DNA of 64,000 nucleotides, from assembly GCF_017498065.1 (NCBI RefSeq), contig NZ_JAGDFX010000015.1:26269-90268 (forward strand), given 5' to 3'. Numbering within the stretch: position 1 is the first letter of the stretch; each line of letters opens with the position of its first letter. A program made the translations under genes and the position numbers. This document shows positions 9,237 through 17,938 of this stretch, in pieces. The notes under the pieces were generated by a model. It searched no databases and had not been told where the DNA came from. It saw only the letters and a program-made list of their open reading frames with translations. The stretch comes from Oceanisphaera pacifica (GTDB taxonomy: Bacteria; Pseudomonadota; Gammaproteobacteria; Enterobacterales; Aeromonadaceae).

Positions 9237-9988
9237 AAAAGATTCACTTTGTCTCTTTAGGGCTATTCATTGTTTTACTGGGGTTATGGGAGTGGGCAAG
9301 CTACTATATGTCGCAATTGGTACTGCCTGCGCCATCAGTTGTTTTCCCGTTATTATGGTCTGACTTAACCTCTGGTTACTTTAATGCACATGTTTTTCAA
9401 ACTACCACTGAGGTGCTAGGCGGTTTACTCATTGGCAGTCTCTTTGGCATAACCATGGGAGTGCTAATGGGGGAAGTAAAGTGGCTAGGTCAAATGCTCT
9501 CGCCTTATGTTATTGCCAGCCAAGCCATACCTAAGCTCGCCCTAGCTCCACTTTTTGTTTTATGGTTTGGCTTTGGCACTAGCTCTAAAGTTGTCATTAC
9601 CGCTTTAATATGCTTTTTCCCTTTATTAGAAAGTACTATGACGGCTATTAGGCATACGAACAAAGACAAACAAAATTTATTTAAAGTATTACAAGCTTCA
9701 CGCTGGCAGACACTTATACACCTTAAAATACCTGAAGGCTTACCCGTTATTATGAGTGGTTTTAGAGTAGCTGTAGTATTAGCGTTAGTTGGTGCTGTTG
9801 TAGGTGAGTTTATTGGTGCCAACCAAGGGCTTGGCGCATTAATCATTGCCTCACAAGGTATGATGGATACCCCATTAATGTTTGCAGTACTCATACTGCT
9901 CACAGTATTGGGCATGTTGTTATATGGACTGGTTAATTTAATAGAAGTAACACTATTAAAGAAATACTTTTATCAAGGAGAAAGATAG
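9233..9988 (+). CDS. ABC importer permease, SsuC/TauC family
   Basis: Inner-membrane subunit, 251 residues with about six hydrophobic segments. The N-terminal LVLPAPSVVF and the EAA-type loop (around 155-175, ASRWQTLIHLKIPEGLPVI) are typical of the SsuC/TauC/ThiX group that couples to the ATPase. It starts at an ATG that overlaps the ATPase stop by 4 bases. AAGGAG near its 3' end serves the next gene. Substrate class is not determinable from the permease. Confidence 0.87.
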   Translation: MKKIHFVSLGLFIVLLGLWEWASYYMSQLVLPAPSVVFPLLWSDLTSGYFNAHVFQTTTEVLGGLLIGSLFGITMGVLMGEVKWLGQMLSPYVIASQAIPKLALAPLFVLWFGFGTSSKVVITALICFFPLLESTMTAIRHTNKDKQNLFKVLQASRWQTLIHLKIPEGLPVIMSGFRVAVVLALVGAVVGEFIGANQGLGALIIASQGMMDTPLMFAVLILLTVLGMLLYGLVNLIEVTLLKKYFYQGER

Positions 9989-9990
9989 AA

Positions 9991-11001
9991 ATGAAGAAAA
10001 AAACAATGACCTCTGTGCTCATAGCTGTCAGTGTGATGCTCTCAGCTTGCAATGATACAAACCAACACAAGAAAAATACTCAACAAGCCGACCCTGTTAC
10101 TGTGAGAGTTGCAAGTTGGAGCCAGCCAATAACTGAACAAACAAACTTATTAGTGAAAGATAAAGACTTCTTTAAGAAAAATAATATTGATGTGGAATTT
10201 ATTCCTGGTGCAGGGGGCGGCGATGCCATAAAAAACATTGCCTCAGGCAAGGCAGATATTGCATTTACCGATCCTGGATCTTTCTTTTCAGCACTTGATA
10301 AAGGCGAAAAACTGCTAGCTTTGTATAATATTTATCCACAAAACGTATTTAATGTGGTCTCGTTAGCAGACAGCGATATTACACAACCCCAAGATTTAAA
10401 AGGAAAGAAAGTTGGTGTTTACAGCCTCTCTAGCGGCACCCGACAAAACTTATTGATGTTACTACATCAGGTAGGCCTCACTGAAGATGATGTGGAGATT
10501 ATTGAAACAGGTGTACTCAACTTTTCTCCCCTAATGCAAGGCCAAGTGGATGCCACCGCCGCCACAGATACGGGCTTAGCCACCGGGAAAGCCAAAGGAC
10601 TCGGTGATGTGAATGTGATTGAAGTTAAAGAGATCTTTAACTATTCAAGTGATTTATTTGTTGTCACCGAACAAGCCTATCAGCAAAAAAAGTCGATACT
10701 CGATGATTTTTTAGCAAGCTATAAAGACAGTGTGCAATGGATGATGGCTGAGCCTGAGGCTGCAGCAGAGCTTGCGGTAAGCTATGCCATTGATGGCAAA
10801 AATACCGCACACAACCTCCGTATTATTAACTTACGCAACGCATCAAGTATGCCTATTTCTCAAGATAAAACAGAACTTGGGCTCTTAGATCCACAAAACT
10901 TACAAGATGTTGCTAATCACTATTACCAACTTGGACTCATTTCACAACAGCTAGATATAAGCAGCGCCATTAGTTCACAATATCGTTTGCCCACAGAATA
11001 A
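9991..11001 (+). CDS. Substrate-binding lipoprotein, NMT1/SsuA/ThiY-like
   Basis: Periplasmic binding protein, 336 residues, with a lipoprotein signal: basic MKKK, a hydrophobic stretch and the lipobox LSAC (acylated Cys20). The mature part starts with VTVRVASWSQPITEQTN and contains the GAGGGDAIKNIASGKADIAF segment typical of NMT1/SsuA/ThiY binding proteins, which bind sulfonates, nitrate, pyrimidines or aromatic acids. The protein should capture the substrate processed by the LuxE/LuxC-like enzymes. It begins 2 bases after the permease stop with a good AAGGAGA site. No TPP or FMN riboswitch-like leader precedes the operon, so vitamin-precursor uptake is not specially favoured. Confidence 0.82.
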   Translation: MKKKTMTSVLIAVSVMLSACNDTNQHKKNTQQADPVTVRVASWSQPITEQTNLLVKDKDFFKKNNIDVEFIPGAGGGDAIKNIASGKADIAFTDPGSFFSALDKGEKLLALYNIYPQNVFNVVSLADSDITQPQDLKGKKVGVYSLSSGTRQNLLMLLHQVGLTEDDVEIIETGVLNFSPLMQGQVDATAATDTGLATGKAKGLGDVNVIEVKEIFNYSSDLFVVTEQAYQQKKSILDDFLASYKDSVQWMMAEPEAAAELAVSYAIDGKNTAHNLRIINLRNASSMPISQDKTELGLLDPQNLQDVANHYYQLGLISQQLDISSAISSQYRLPTE

Positions 11002-11011
11002 GGAGTGGCTT

Positions 11012-11779
11012 GTGAAAATTGCAGGAAAAGTCGTCTTAGTCACTGGATCCAGTAAAGGCATTGGCGCTGCCATTGCGCAAGAGTTTGCTCGTGAGGGAGC
11101 CTTTGTCATTATTAACTATTTACAAGACTCCTCATCTGCAGAGAAGGTGGTTGCTGCCTGCCAAGCGGCAGGAGGAGATGCATGGGCGATCGCTGCTGAT
11201 GTCACCTGTGAAGAGCAAGTACAGCGCATGATCCAAGATATTGACTTAGAGTTAGGTCGACTGGATATAGTGGTTAATAATGCCTTTAGATCTTATCAAT
11301 TTGATCCTGAGCGGCGAAAACTTGCCTGGCAACTCAGCTGGGAAGATTATCACACACAACTAGAGGGCTCATTACGCTCTGTTTATCATATTAGCCAAGC
11401 CGTACTGCCGATAATGAAAAAACAAGGCTGTGGCTGCATGGTCAATATTATAACTAACTTAATTGCACGCCCTATTGTACCCTATTTAGATTACACCACT
11501 GCTAAAGGCGCCGTGCTTAGTTACAGTAAAAACTTAGCCGCTGAATTAGGCCCCTTAGGTATTAGAGTCAACTGCGTAGCCCCTGGATTGGTGTACCCAA
11601 CCACCGCTAGCCAAAACACCAAAGAGGCTATAAAGGAGCATATTATTGCTCAAACGCCTTTAGGCAGATTAGCGCAGCCAGATGATATTGCAGGGCCTGT
11701 ACTGTTTTTGGCGTCTGATTTGGCGCGTTTTGTAACCGGACAAACCCTGTATGTTGACGGTGGTTTTGTGATGAGTTAA
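11012..11779 (+). CDS. Short-chain dehydrogenase/reductase, FabG-like
   Basis: NAD(P)-dependent oxidoreductase of the classical SDR family, 255 residues. It has the cofactor motif TGSSKGIG (11-18), NNA at 89-91, the active-site pair Tyr161 and Lys165 (YTTAK) and the C-terminal PG-(x)n-TGQTLYVDGG pattern. The usual catalytic Ser, 13 residues before the Tyr, is Thr148 (NIITN). GTG is the start, with AAGGAG at 11000-11005 overlapping the preceding stop codon. As the last gene of the operon it could reduce the aldehyde made by the LuxC-like enzyme, or oxidise a beta-hydroxy group. This is inference. No clear terminator is visible in the 71 bases before the convergent sfsA. Confidence 0.85.
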   Translation: MKIAGKVVLVTGSSKGIGAAIAQEFAREGAFVIINYLQDSSSAEKVVAACQAAGGDAWAIAADVTCEEQVQRMIQDIDLELGRLDIVVNNAFRSYQFDPERRKLAWQLSWEDYHTQLEGSLRSVYHISQAVLPIMKKQGCGCMVNIITNLIARPIVPYLDYTTAKGAVLSYSKNLAAELGPLGIRVNCVAPGLVYPTTASQNTKEAIKEHIIAQTPLGRLAQPDDIAGPVLFLASDLARFVTGQTLYVDGGFVMS

Positions 11780-11850
11780 AGGCCAGTTATGTGGTGAGTT
11801 ACCCGATTGTGTCATGAGTTAATAGTTAGGTTGCATTACCAAGGCGGTCT

Positions 11851-12612
11851 TCACACTATAAATGGCAGCGGCTCCACTAATTGCATGCCGGTGGGGCTAA
11901 TATCCGCCCGCCAGGCGATACATTCCACCCCCATCGCCATGGCCTCAGACACTAAACTCCCATATACGGGGTCTAGATGATGGGCTGGGCTGACTTGCTT
12001 AATGCCGGTGTGCAAGACGCAAAACAGCAAGACGGCGCGCTGTCCGTCTTGTACACAGGCCATTAGCTCTCGCACATGCTTTTGTGCTCGCACGCTTTGA
12101 GTATCAGGGAAAAAGCCCTGTCCTTGAGAGAGCCAAGACGTGGCGCCAGGTAATACGTCATTATCTAATAAGGTGACGCTTTTCACTTCTACATAACAGT
12201 CGGGCTCACCGGTTTGACGCAATAAAAAGTCAATGCGGCTACGTTCACTGCCATAAGCCTGTTCGGCTTTTATCTCGCCATAGTGTGCTAGCGTAGCAAT
12301 AGTACGCTGCTGCAATGCTTCACCCACCAATTGATTAGCACGAACGGTATTAACACAAATAAAGTCACCTTGCGGATTTTCTACTAACTCCCAAGTATGA
12401 GCATATTTACGCTTAGTATTATGAGAGGTTGAATAATATATAGCCCAACCCGGTTCGGCACAGCCGGTCATTTTACCGGTATTAGGACAGTGAATCGTTA
12501 GCACCTCCTCTGCTATGGCGTTGTTCTGCAATATATTCGGCTTTATATCTGCTAAAAAACGTTTATAACGCTGTATTAATCTGCCTTGCTGTAACGGTGA
12601 AGAAAACTGCAC
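11851..12612 (-). CDS. sfsA: DNA/RNA nuclease SfsA (sugar fermentation stimulation protein)
   Basis: SfsA family protein, 253 residues counted from GTG 12612, compared with 234 in E. coli. The family has nuclease activity in E. coli, and its historical link is to maltose metabolism. HCPNTGKMTGC (41-51) is the family hallmark. Asp128 (SRIDF) with Glu142-Val-Lys144 (CYVEVKSVTL) forms a PD-(D/E)xK-like nuclease core. A longer frame to 12663 exists, but the GTG is preceded by AGGAGA at the right distance and the next residues, QFSSPLQQGRLIQRYKRFLA, match the E. coli N-terminus. It is next to dksA as in E. coli. ligT, which separates it from hrpB there, is replaced here by the lux-like insertion. 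Confidence 0.93.
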   Translation of the reverse strand: MQFSSPLQQGRLIQRYKRFLADIKPNILQNNAIAEEVLTIHCPNTGKMTGCAEPGWAIYYSTSHNTKRKYAHTWELVENPQGDFICVNTVRANQLVGEALQQRTIATLAHYGEIKAEQAYGSERSRIDFLLRQTGEPDCYVEVKSVTLLDNDVLPGATSWLSQGQGFFPDTQSVRAQKHVRELMACVQDGQRAVLLFCVLHTGIKQVSPAHHLDPVYGSLVSEAMAMGVECIAWRADISPTGMQLVEPLPFIV

Positions 12613-12818
12613 AATTTCTCCTATAATCCATCGTTGAATACGGTTAACAAAAGAGCCAAACACTCTTTTTCTACTAGCTCTTGAAAAGCCAACTTTTTAC
12701 CCCCATATGGTGGTGTCGTTACTAAAAGGCTGCACTCTATTCAATGATACAGCCATGAGTAACACCATGAATAGGATCAAGTTTAAAGCATTATTTTTAC
12801 AGAAACGGTAAAACACAA

Positions 12819-12847
12819 TTGCGTTATTGGTATGCTTTGTGTATAGA
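12819..12847 (+). promoter_or_regulatory. Probable sigma70 promoter of dksA
   Basis: TTGCGT and TATAGA separated by 17 bases, ending 53 bases before the dksA ATG. AGGAGA at about 12890 is the ribosome-binding site. The remaining 12613-12818 shows no gene. Confidence 0.5.
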
Positions 12848-12900
12848 TAGCCGCTTCTTAATATTGGTTGGCGCTATTATAGCTTTTTAGGAGATACGGA

Positions 12901-13353
12901 ATGCCAGCAGTTGAAACCAAAAAATCTCTCGGTATTCTGGCCATTGCCGGTGTTGAGCCTTATCAGGCCAAGCCCGACGAAGAATACATGAACGAAGAGC
13001 AGAAAACGCACTTTCGTAAAATTCTAGGTGCTTGGCGCAATCAATTGCGCGAAGAAGTTGATCGCACCGTAGGCCATATGAAGGATGAAGCAGCCAACTT
13101 CCCCGATCCGGTGGACAGAGCCGCTCAAGAAGAAGAGTTTGCACTTGAATTACGCGCCCGTGATAGAGAGCGTAGACTGATCAAAAAAATCGACAAAACC
13201 CTGCAGCAAATTGAAGAAGACGATTTTGGCTTCTGCGAACATTGCGGCATCGAAATTGGTATTCGTCGATTAGAAGCCAGACCCACAGCCGATTTATGCA
13301 TAGACTGTAAAACTCTGGCCGAAATCAAAGAAAAACAAATGGCTGGTTACTAA
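12901..13353 (+). CDS. dksA: RNA polymerase-binding transcription factor DksA
   Basis: Secondary-channel factor that works with ppGpp to reset rRNA and amino-acid promoters. It is 150 residues, one shorter than E. coli DksA. It has a long coiled coil whose tip carries Asp69 and Asp72 (FPDPVD), and a C4 zinc finger with Cys112, Cys115, Cys133 and Cys136. A strong AGGAGA site and a promoter precede it. gluQ follows after 6 bases, the usual dksA-gluQ pair. Confidence 0.96.
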   Translation: MPAVETKKSLGILAIAGVEPYQAKPDEEYMNEEQKTHFRKILGAWRNQLREEVDRTVGHMKDEAANFPDPVDRAAQEEEFALELRARDRERRLIKKIDKTLQQIEEDDFGFCEHCGIEIGIRRLEARPTADLCIDCKTLAEIKEKQMAGY

Positions 13354-13359
13354 GCGAGT

Positions 13360-14241
13360 ATGAATAACAGTGCGCCCAAGCCTTATATTGGGCGCTTTGC
13401 TCCCTCACCCAGTGGCCCCCTGCATTTTGGCTCGCTGATTGCTGCACTAGGCAGCTATTTACAAGCCAAAAGTCAGCAAGGTCTATGGCTGCTGCGTATC
13501 GAAGATTTAGATCCACCGCGAGAAGTACCAGGCGCGGCGGATGAAATTTTGCGCACCCTAGACGTCTTTGGCCTACATTGGGACGGCCCCTTAGTTTATC
13601 AAAGCCAACGACTTGACGCTTATCAAGCCGTGCTTGATGACTGGGCAAAAGCAGGGCTGACTTATTATTGCCACTGCACGCGCAAAATGATTGCCAATAG
13701 AGGCGGCTGTTATGATGGCCATTGTCGTCAGCTAGCACTCAGCCCAGCACATGCCGCCACACGCTTAATCATGCAGCAACCTATCTATCAGTTTGATGAT
13801 CAGTTGCAAGGCAAGATAGATATTGCTCCTAAACTGGCTGAAGAAGACTTTATTGTGCGCCGCCGCGATGGTTTTTATGCGTATAATTTAGCCGTGGTAC
13901 TGGATGACGCACACGCAGGCATTAGTGAAGTGGTGCGCGGAGCCGATTTACTGGAGCCCACGGGCCGCCAAATCGCACTCTATCAGCTGTTACAGATGCC
14001 TACTCCCCGTTGGCTGCATCTACCCTTGGTATCTAGTGCTGGCTTAAAGTTATCAAAACAAAATCATGCGCCGGCACTAGATATTAGGTTCCCTAGTAAA
14101 GCACTTTGGTCTGGGTTGCACTTTCTTGGCCAACAGCCGCCTGTTGCACTACAAGCAGCCCCTGTCGAGGAGCAGCTTGATTGGGCGCAGCAACATTGGT
14201 GTTTAAAAAAGGTGCCGAATAAAATCAATATTGAACTCTAA
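13360..14241 (+). CDS. gluQ: Glutamyl-Q tRNA(Asp) synthetase
   Basis: Truncated GluRS paralogue, 293 residues, that glutamylates queuosine at position 34 of tRNA(Asp). FAPSPSGPLHFGSL (13-26) carries the HIGH-like motif HFGS, and KLSKQNHAP is the KMSKS-like loop. A Cys cluster (CHCTRKMI ... GGCYDGHC) binds the structural zinc. There is no anticodon-binding domain, as expected. The ATG lies 6 bases after the dksA stop, so the two are likely co-transcribed. Confidence 0.94.
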   Translation: MNNSAPKPYIGRFAPSPSGPLHFGSLIAALGSYLQAKSQQGLWLLRIEDLDPPREVPGAADEILRTLDVFGLHWDGPLVYQSQRLDAYQAVLDDWAKAGLTYYCHCTRKMIANRGGCYDGHCRQLALSPAHAATRLIMQQPIYQFDDQLQGKIDIAPKLAEEDFIVRRRDGFYAYNLAVVLDDAHAGISEVVRGADLLEPTGRQIALYQLLQMPTPRWLHLPLVSSAGLKLSKQNHAPALDIRFPSKALWSGLHFLGQQPPVALQAAPVEEQLDWAQQHWCLKKVPNKINIEL

Positions 14242-14252
14242 TGCGTTGGTAG

Positions 14253-14281
14253 TTCGCATTTTCAACACTCTGCGCTATTAT
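14253..14281 (+). promoter_or_regulatory. Possible sigma70 promoter of the pcnB-folK-panBCD operon
   Basis: TTCGCA and TATTAT separated by 17 bases in the gap between gluQ and pcnB, ending 42 bases before the proposed AUU start of pcnB. Confidence 0.4.
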
Positions 14282-14323
14282 AGTGCGCCAATTTTTTTAG
14301 CTTAAGGCCTTGCGAGGTGTCCT

Positions 14324-15709
14324 ATTTTTTCCCAGATTGCTAGCTTTTGTAAAAAGCTGCTGACCCGACAACAGGAGGCGTTGCCCTTGCAACCCCTAGT
14401 GTTAACGCGCGACCAACATGGTATTTCGCGCAGTCAAATCAGCGAAAACGCCCTAAAAGTACTGTATCGTCTACACAAGTCTGGCTTTGAAGCCTACTTG
14501 GTTGGCGGTGGGGTGCGTGACTTGCTACTGGGCAGACAACCCAAAGACTTTGACATTGCCACCAGTGCCACACCAGAACAAGTGAAGCAGCTGTTTGGTA
14601 ATAGTCGTTTGGTGGGTCGTCGTTTTCGCTTGGCACATATTTTATTTGGTCGTGATGTTATTGAAGTGGCGACCTTTCGTGGCCATCACCACCAGGTAAA
14701 TAACAGCAAAGATATCTCAGCTCAGTCATCAGAAGGTATGTTACTGCGCGACAATGTCTATGGCACCATTGAAGAAGATGCTGAGCGTCGCGACTTTAGC
14801 GTTAACGCCCTGTATTACAATATTGCCGACTTTAGTGTGGTGGGTTTTGCTAATGGGCTAGCAGATTTAGAAGCACGCCGCCTTGAGCTAATTGGTGACC
14901 CCGAAACGCGTTATCGTGAAGACCCAGTGCGTATGATACGTGCGGTGCGCTTTGCCGCTAAACTAGATTTAACTATTAGCCCTCGCACCGAAGCGCCCAT
15001 TCGTGAGCTTGCTCCTTTACTGTCGGATATACCCCCAGCACGCCTGTTTGAAGAAACACTCAAGCTATTAATGGCAGGCCAAGGGTTAAAAACCTATCGC
15101 ACCTTAAAGTATTACGGCCTGTTTGCGCCTTTGTTTCCTGAAGCCGCTGAGGTGATGGGACAAGGGGATAATAACTATGGTCGCTTTCTTGAGCTTGCGC
15201 TCACTAATACCGATGAGCGTCTTGCCAATAATATGCGCGTTACACCGGCCTTTTTATATGCCGCGCTGTTATGGGGCCCCGTAGAAACACGCACCCAGCA
15301 GTTTATGCATGAAGGGGGCTTAAGTTATTACGACGCCTTTATGATGGCCATGGATGAAGTGCTGAGCCGTCAGGTAAAATGTGTGGCTATTCCGCGCCGC
15401 TTTAGCTCTGTAGTACGCGATATTTGGATGATACAAGACCGTCTTAATAGACGCAGTGGCAAGCGCCCTCACCGTCTGTTAGAGCATCCTAAGTTTCGTG
15501 CCGGATACGACTTTTTACTGCTTAGAGCCGAGTTAAATCCTAAGCTCACAGAGCTGGCCGAGTGGTGGACTGAGTTTCAAGAAGCCAACCCTGTTGATCG
15601 CCAGCAGCTGTCGCGCCAAGCCAAAGCAAAACATAATAAATTTGGTGATAGCTCAAGCAAACCCCGTAAGCGCCCTCGTCGTCGGCCGCGTAAGAAAAAA
15701 GAAGCATGA
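14324..15709 (+). CDS. pcnB: Poly(A) polymerase I, AUU start
   Basis: Adds 3' poly(A) tails that mark RNAs for decay. The protein has the nucleotidyltransferase core GGGVRDLLLG with PKDFDIA (Asp75 and Asp77 in this numbering) and an Arg/Lys-rich C-terminus. The only near-standard starts are TTG codons at 14381 and 14387, but the frame is open upstream to a TAA at 14303. The codons before TTG encode FSQIASFCKKLLTR, which aligns with FTRVANFCRKVLSR at the E. coli N-terminus. E. coli pcnB is known to start at AUU. Here ATT 14324 has GAGG 6 bases upstream. The resulting 461 residues are close to the 465 of E. coli. Its stop overlaps folK (ATGA). Confidence 0.93.
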   Translation: MFSQIASFCKKLLTRQQEALPLQPLVLTRDQHGISRSQISENALKVLYRLHKSGFEAYLVGGGVRDLLLGRQPKDFDIATSATPEQVKQLFGNSRLVGRRFRLAHILFGRDVIEVATFRGHHHQVNNSKDISAQSSEGMLLRDNVYGTIEEDAERRDFSVNALYYNIADFSVVGFANGLADLEARRLELIGDPETRYREDPVRMIRAVRFAAKLDLTISPRTEAPIRELAPLLSDIPPARLFEETLKLLMAGQGLKTYRTLKYYGLFAPLFPEAAEVMGQGDNNYGRFLELALTNTDERLANNMRVTPAFLYAALLWGPVETRTQQFMHEGGLSYYDAFMMAMDEVLSRQVKCVAIPRRFSSVVRDIWMIQDRLNRRSGKRPHRLLEHPKFRAGYDFLLLRAELNPKLTELAEWWTEFQEANPVDRQQLSRQAKAKHNKFGDSSSKPRKRPRRRPRKKKEA

Positions 15710-16197
15710 CCCGGGTTTTTATCGGCCTAGGGGCCAACTTGCACCAACCATTGGCACAAGTTACGGCAGCACAGCAGGCGTTAGTCGACCTAGCCACCCC
15801 AGAGACGCTACAGCACTCTCCGCTGTATCAAAGTCAGCCCATGGGGCCTGCCGATCAGCCGGTGTATACCAATGGGGTATCTATGTTTGATACCCCCTTG
15901 TCGCCTCTTGCGTTACTCGATGCGCTACAAGCCATAGAGCAGGCTCAGGGGCGAGTAAGAAAAGAAGAACGTTGGGGGCCACGCACCTTAGACTTAGATA
16001 TTTTGCTCTATGGTGACCTTATTATCGATGAGCCGCGCCTAACAGTGCCGCACTATGGCATGAAACAGCGCGAGTTTGTCCTCTATCCGCTGGCTGATTT
16101 AGCGCCTGACTTAATTTTGCCTTGTGGCAGTGTACTGGCAGAGCTGATACAAGCCTGCCCCACCAATGGACTGACCCTTCTACCTTCGCAGTCGTAG
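15706..16197 (+). CDS. folK: 6-hydroxymethyl-7,8-dihydropterin pyrophosphokinase
   Basis: Folate biosynthesis enzyme (HPPK), 163 residues. It transfers pyrophosphate from ATP to hydroxymethyl-dihydropterin. The signature RWGPRTLDLDILLYGD (89-104) holds the two Asp residues that bind magnesium. The N-terminal IGLGANL is typical. It overlaps the pcnB stop by 4 bases and is followed by panB, the same order as in E. coli. Confidence 0.95.
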   Translation: MTRVFIGLGANLHQPLAQVTAAQQALVDLATPETLQHSPLYQSQPMGPADQPVYTNGVSMFDTPLSPLALLDALQAIEQAQGRVRKEERWGPRTLDLDILLYGDLIIDEPRLTVPHYGMKQREFVLYPLADLAPDLILPCGSVLAELIQACPTNGLTLLPSQS

Positions 16198-16211
16198 TAA
16201 AGGAATAACTC

Positions 16212-17006
16212 ATGAGTAAAATAACCACAGCCCGCCTGCTTGCCATGAAGCAAGAGCAGCAAAAAATTGCCATGATCACCGCCTATGATGCCAGCTTTGC
16301 CGCGTTATTCGATAAGGCCGGTGTGCATGCACTATTAATTGGTGATTCATTAGGCATGGTGCTACAAGGTGAGAGCAGCACCTTAAAGGTAACGGTAGAG
16401 GATATGGCCTATCACACTCGCTGTGTTGCTAATGGCTGCGAAAAGGCACTAATTGTCGCCGATCTCCCCTTTATGAGTTACAGCAATCCAGAACAGGCCT
16501 GTAGTAATGCAGCCAGCTTAATGCGCGCTGGAGCACATATGGTGAAATTAGAAGGCGGCGCTTGGCTTGCAGAAACCATCACCCAGCTTACGCGCCAAGG
16601 CATACCTGTTTGTGGTCATTTAGGCTTAACCCCCCAGTCGGTTCATGTGTTTGGTGGTTTTAAGCTACAAGGGCGAGCTGCAGAGCAAGCGGCGCAAATA
16701 AAGCAAGATGCCAAGGCACTCGAGGCCGCCGGTGCCCAGCTGTTGGTGTTAGAGTGTGTGCCAACGCAACTGGCTAAAGATATCAGTGAACAGCTTACTA
16801 TTCCTGTGATTGGCATTGGTGCAGGCCCAGAAACCGACGGTCAAGTATTGGTGATGCAAGATGCTTTAGGCTTAACCAGTGGCTATGTGCCTAAGTTTAC
16901 TAAGAATTTTTTGGCTGAGCACGGTCAAGTACAGGCCGCCATTGCCGCTTATGTTAATGACGTAGCCGAAGGGCGTTTTCCTGGCCCTGAGCACAGCTTT
17001 AATTAA
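16212..17006 (+). CDS. panB: 3-methyl-2-oxobutanoate hydroxymethyltransferase
   Basis: First committed step of pantothenate synthesis: makes ketopantoate from alpha-ketoisovalerate and methylene-tetrahydrofolate. It is 264 residues, the same length as in E. coli. The metal and substrate residues Asp45 ([10 protein letters not shown]), Asp84 (ADLPFMS) and Glu114 (KLEGG) sit at the E. coli positions. AAAGGAA precedes the ATG. The adjacent folK supplies the folate branch. Confidence 0.96.
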   Translation: MSKITTARLLAMKQEQQKIAMITAYDASFAALFDKAGVHALLIGDSLGMVLQGESSTLKVTVEDMAYHTRCVANGCEKALIVADLPFMSYSNPEQACSNAASLMRAGAHMVKLEGGAWLAETITQLTRQGIPVCGHLGLTPQSVHVFGGFKLQGRAAEQAAQIKQDAKALEAAGAQLLVLECVPTQLAKDISEQLTIPVIGIGAGPETDGQVLVMQDALGLTSGYVPKFTKNFLAEHGQVQAAIAAYVNDVAEGRFPGPEHSFN

Positions 17007-17035
17007 TCAAATAACACAGAGAGCATTTTGCTGAT

Positions 17036-17881
17036 ATGCAGCTACTTGATAATATTGCAGCCTTAAGAAATACCATCACCCACTGGCGACAACAAGGCCT
17101 GCGTATTGGCTTTGTGCCAACCATGGGTAACTTGCATCAAGGTCATCTTGCGCTTGTAAAAACGGCACAACAACACTGCGATAAGGTTATCGTGAGTATT
17201 TTTGTCAACCCAATGCAATTTGATAATGCCTCAGATTTAACGGCCTACCCCCGCACGTTAGCGCAAGATTGCACGCAGTTAGAATCACTTGCCGATGCGG
17301 TTTTTACGCCAACATCTGAGCTTATGTATCCCAGTGGCCAGCAACAACACACACGGGTCACCGTACCCGGCATTGCCGACGTACTAGAAGGCGTACTCAG
17401 ACCGGGCCATTTTGATGGCGTAAGCACAGTGGTTTGTAAGTTATTCAATTTAGTACAGCCAGATGTGGCCTACTTTGGCGAAAAAGACTATCAGCAGCTG
17501 GCCTTGATCCGTACTATGGTAAAAGACTTAAATATGCCGATCGATATTATCGGCTTGCCAACAGTGCGCGACTCAAATGGCTTAGCACTTAGTTCACGCA
17601 ATGGTTACTTAACCCCAAACGAACTAAAACTGGCCCCTGAGTTAGCCGCCAGTATGCGCCATATTGCTAAAGAAATGACGGCAGGTAAGTCAGATATGAC
17701 AGCCTTAGCCAACCAAGCCAGCGCCCATTTAAACAGTCTCGGATTTCGCACAGACAGCATAGATATAGTGGATGCCGATACTCTTGGGCCCATTAATGAG
17801 CACAGCCAAGCTGTGGTCATTTTAATGGCGGCATTTCTTGGCAAAGCCAGATTAATAGATAACCAAGTTGTTCCTTTATAA
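17036..17881 (+). CDS. panC: Pantothenate synthetase
   Basis: ATP-dependent condensation of pantoate with beta-alanine, 281 residues. PTMGNLHQGH (28-37) carries the HIGH-like motif (His34, His37), YFGEKDYQQL is the conserved pantoate/ATP loop and LALSSRN is the KMSKS-like segment. It follows panB and precedes panD in one operon. Confidence 0.96.
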   Translation: MQLLDNIAALRNTITHWRQQGLRIGFVPTMGNLHQGHLALVKTAQQHCDKVIVSIFVNPMQFDNASDLTAYPRTLAQDCTQLESLADAVFTPTSELMYPSGQQQHTRVTVPGIADVLEGVLRPGHFDGVSTVVCKLFNLVQPDVAYFGEKDYQQLALIRTMVKDLNMPIDIIGLPTVRDSNGLALSSRNGYLTPNELKLAPELAASMRHIAKEMTAGKSDMTALANQASAHLNSLGFRTDSIDIVDADTLGPINEHSQAVVILMAAFLGKARLIDNQVVPL

Positions 17882-17938
17882 GTCTTGTTAGCAGGGCAGT
17901 CCCCTCTCGGCCTTATTATTACCATGGAGATAAGATTA

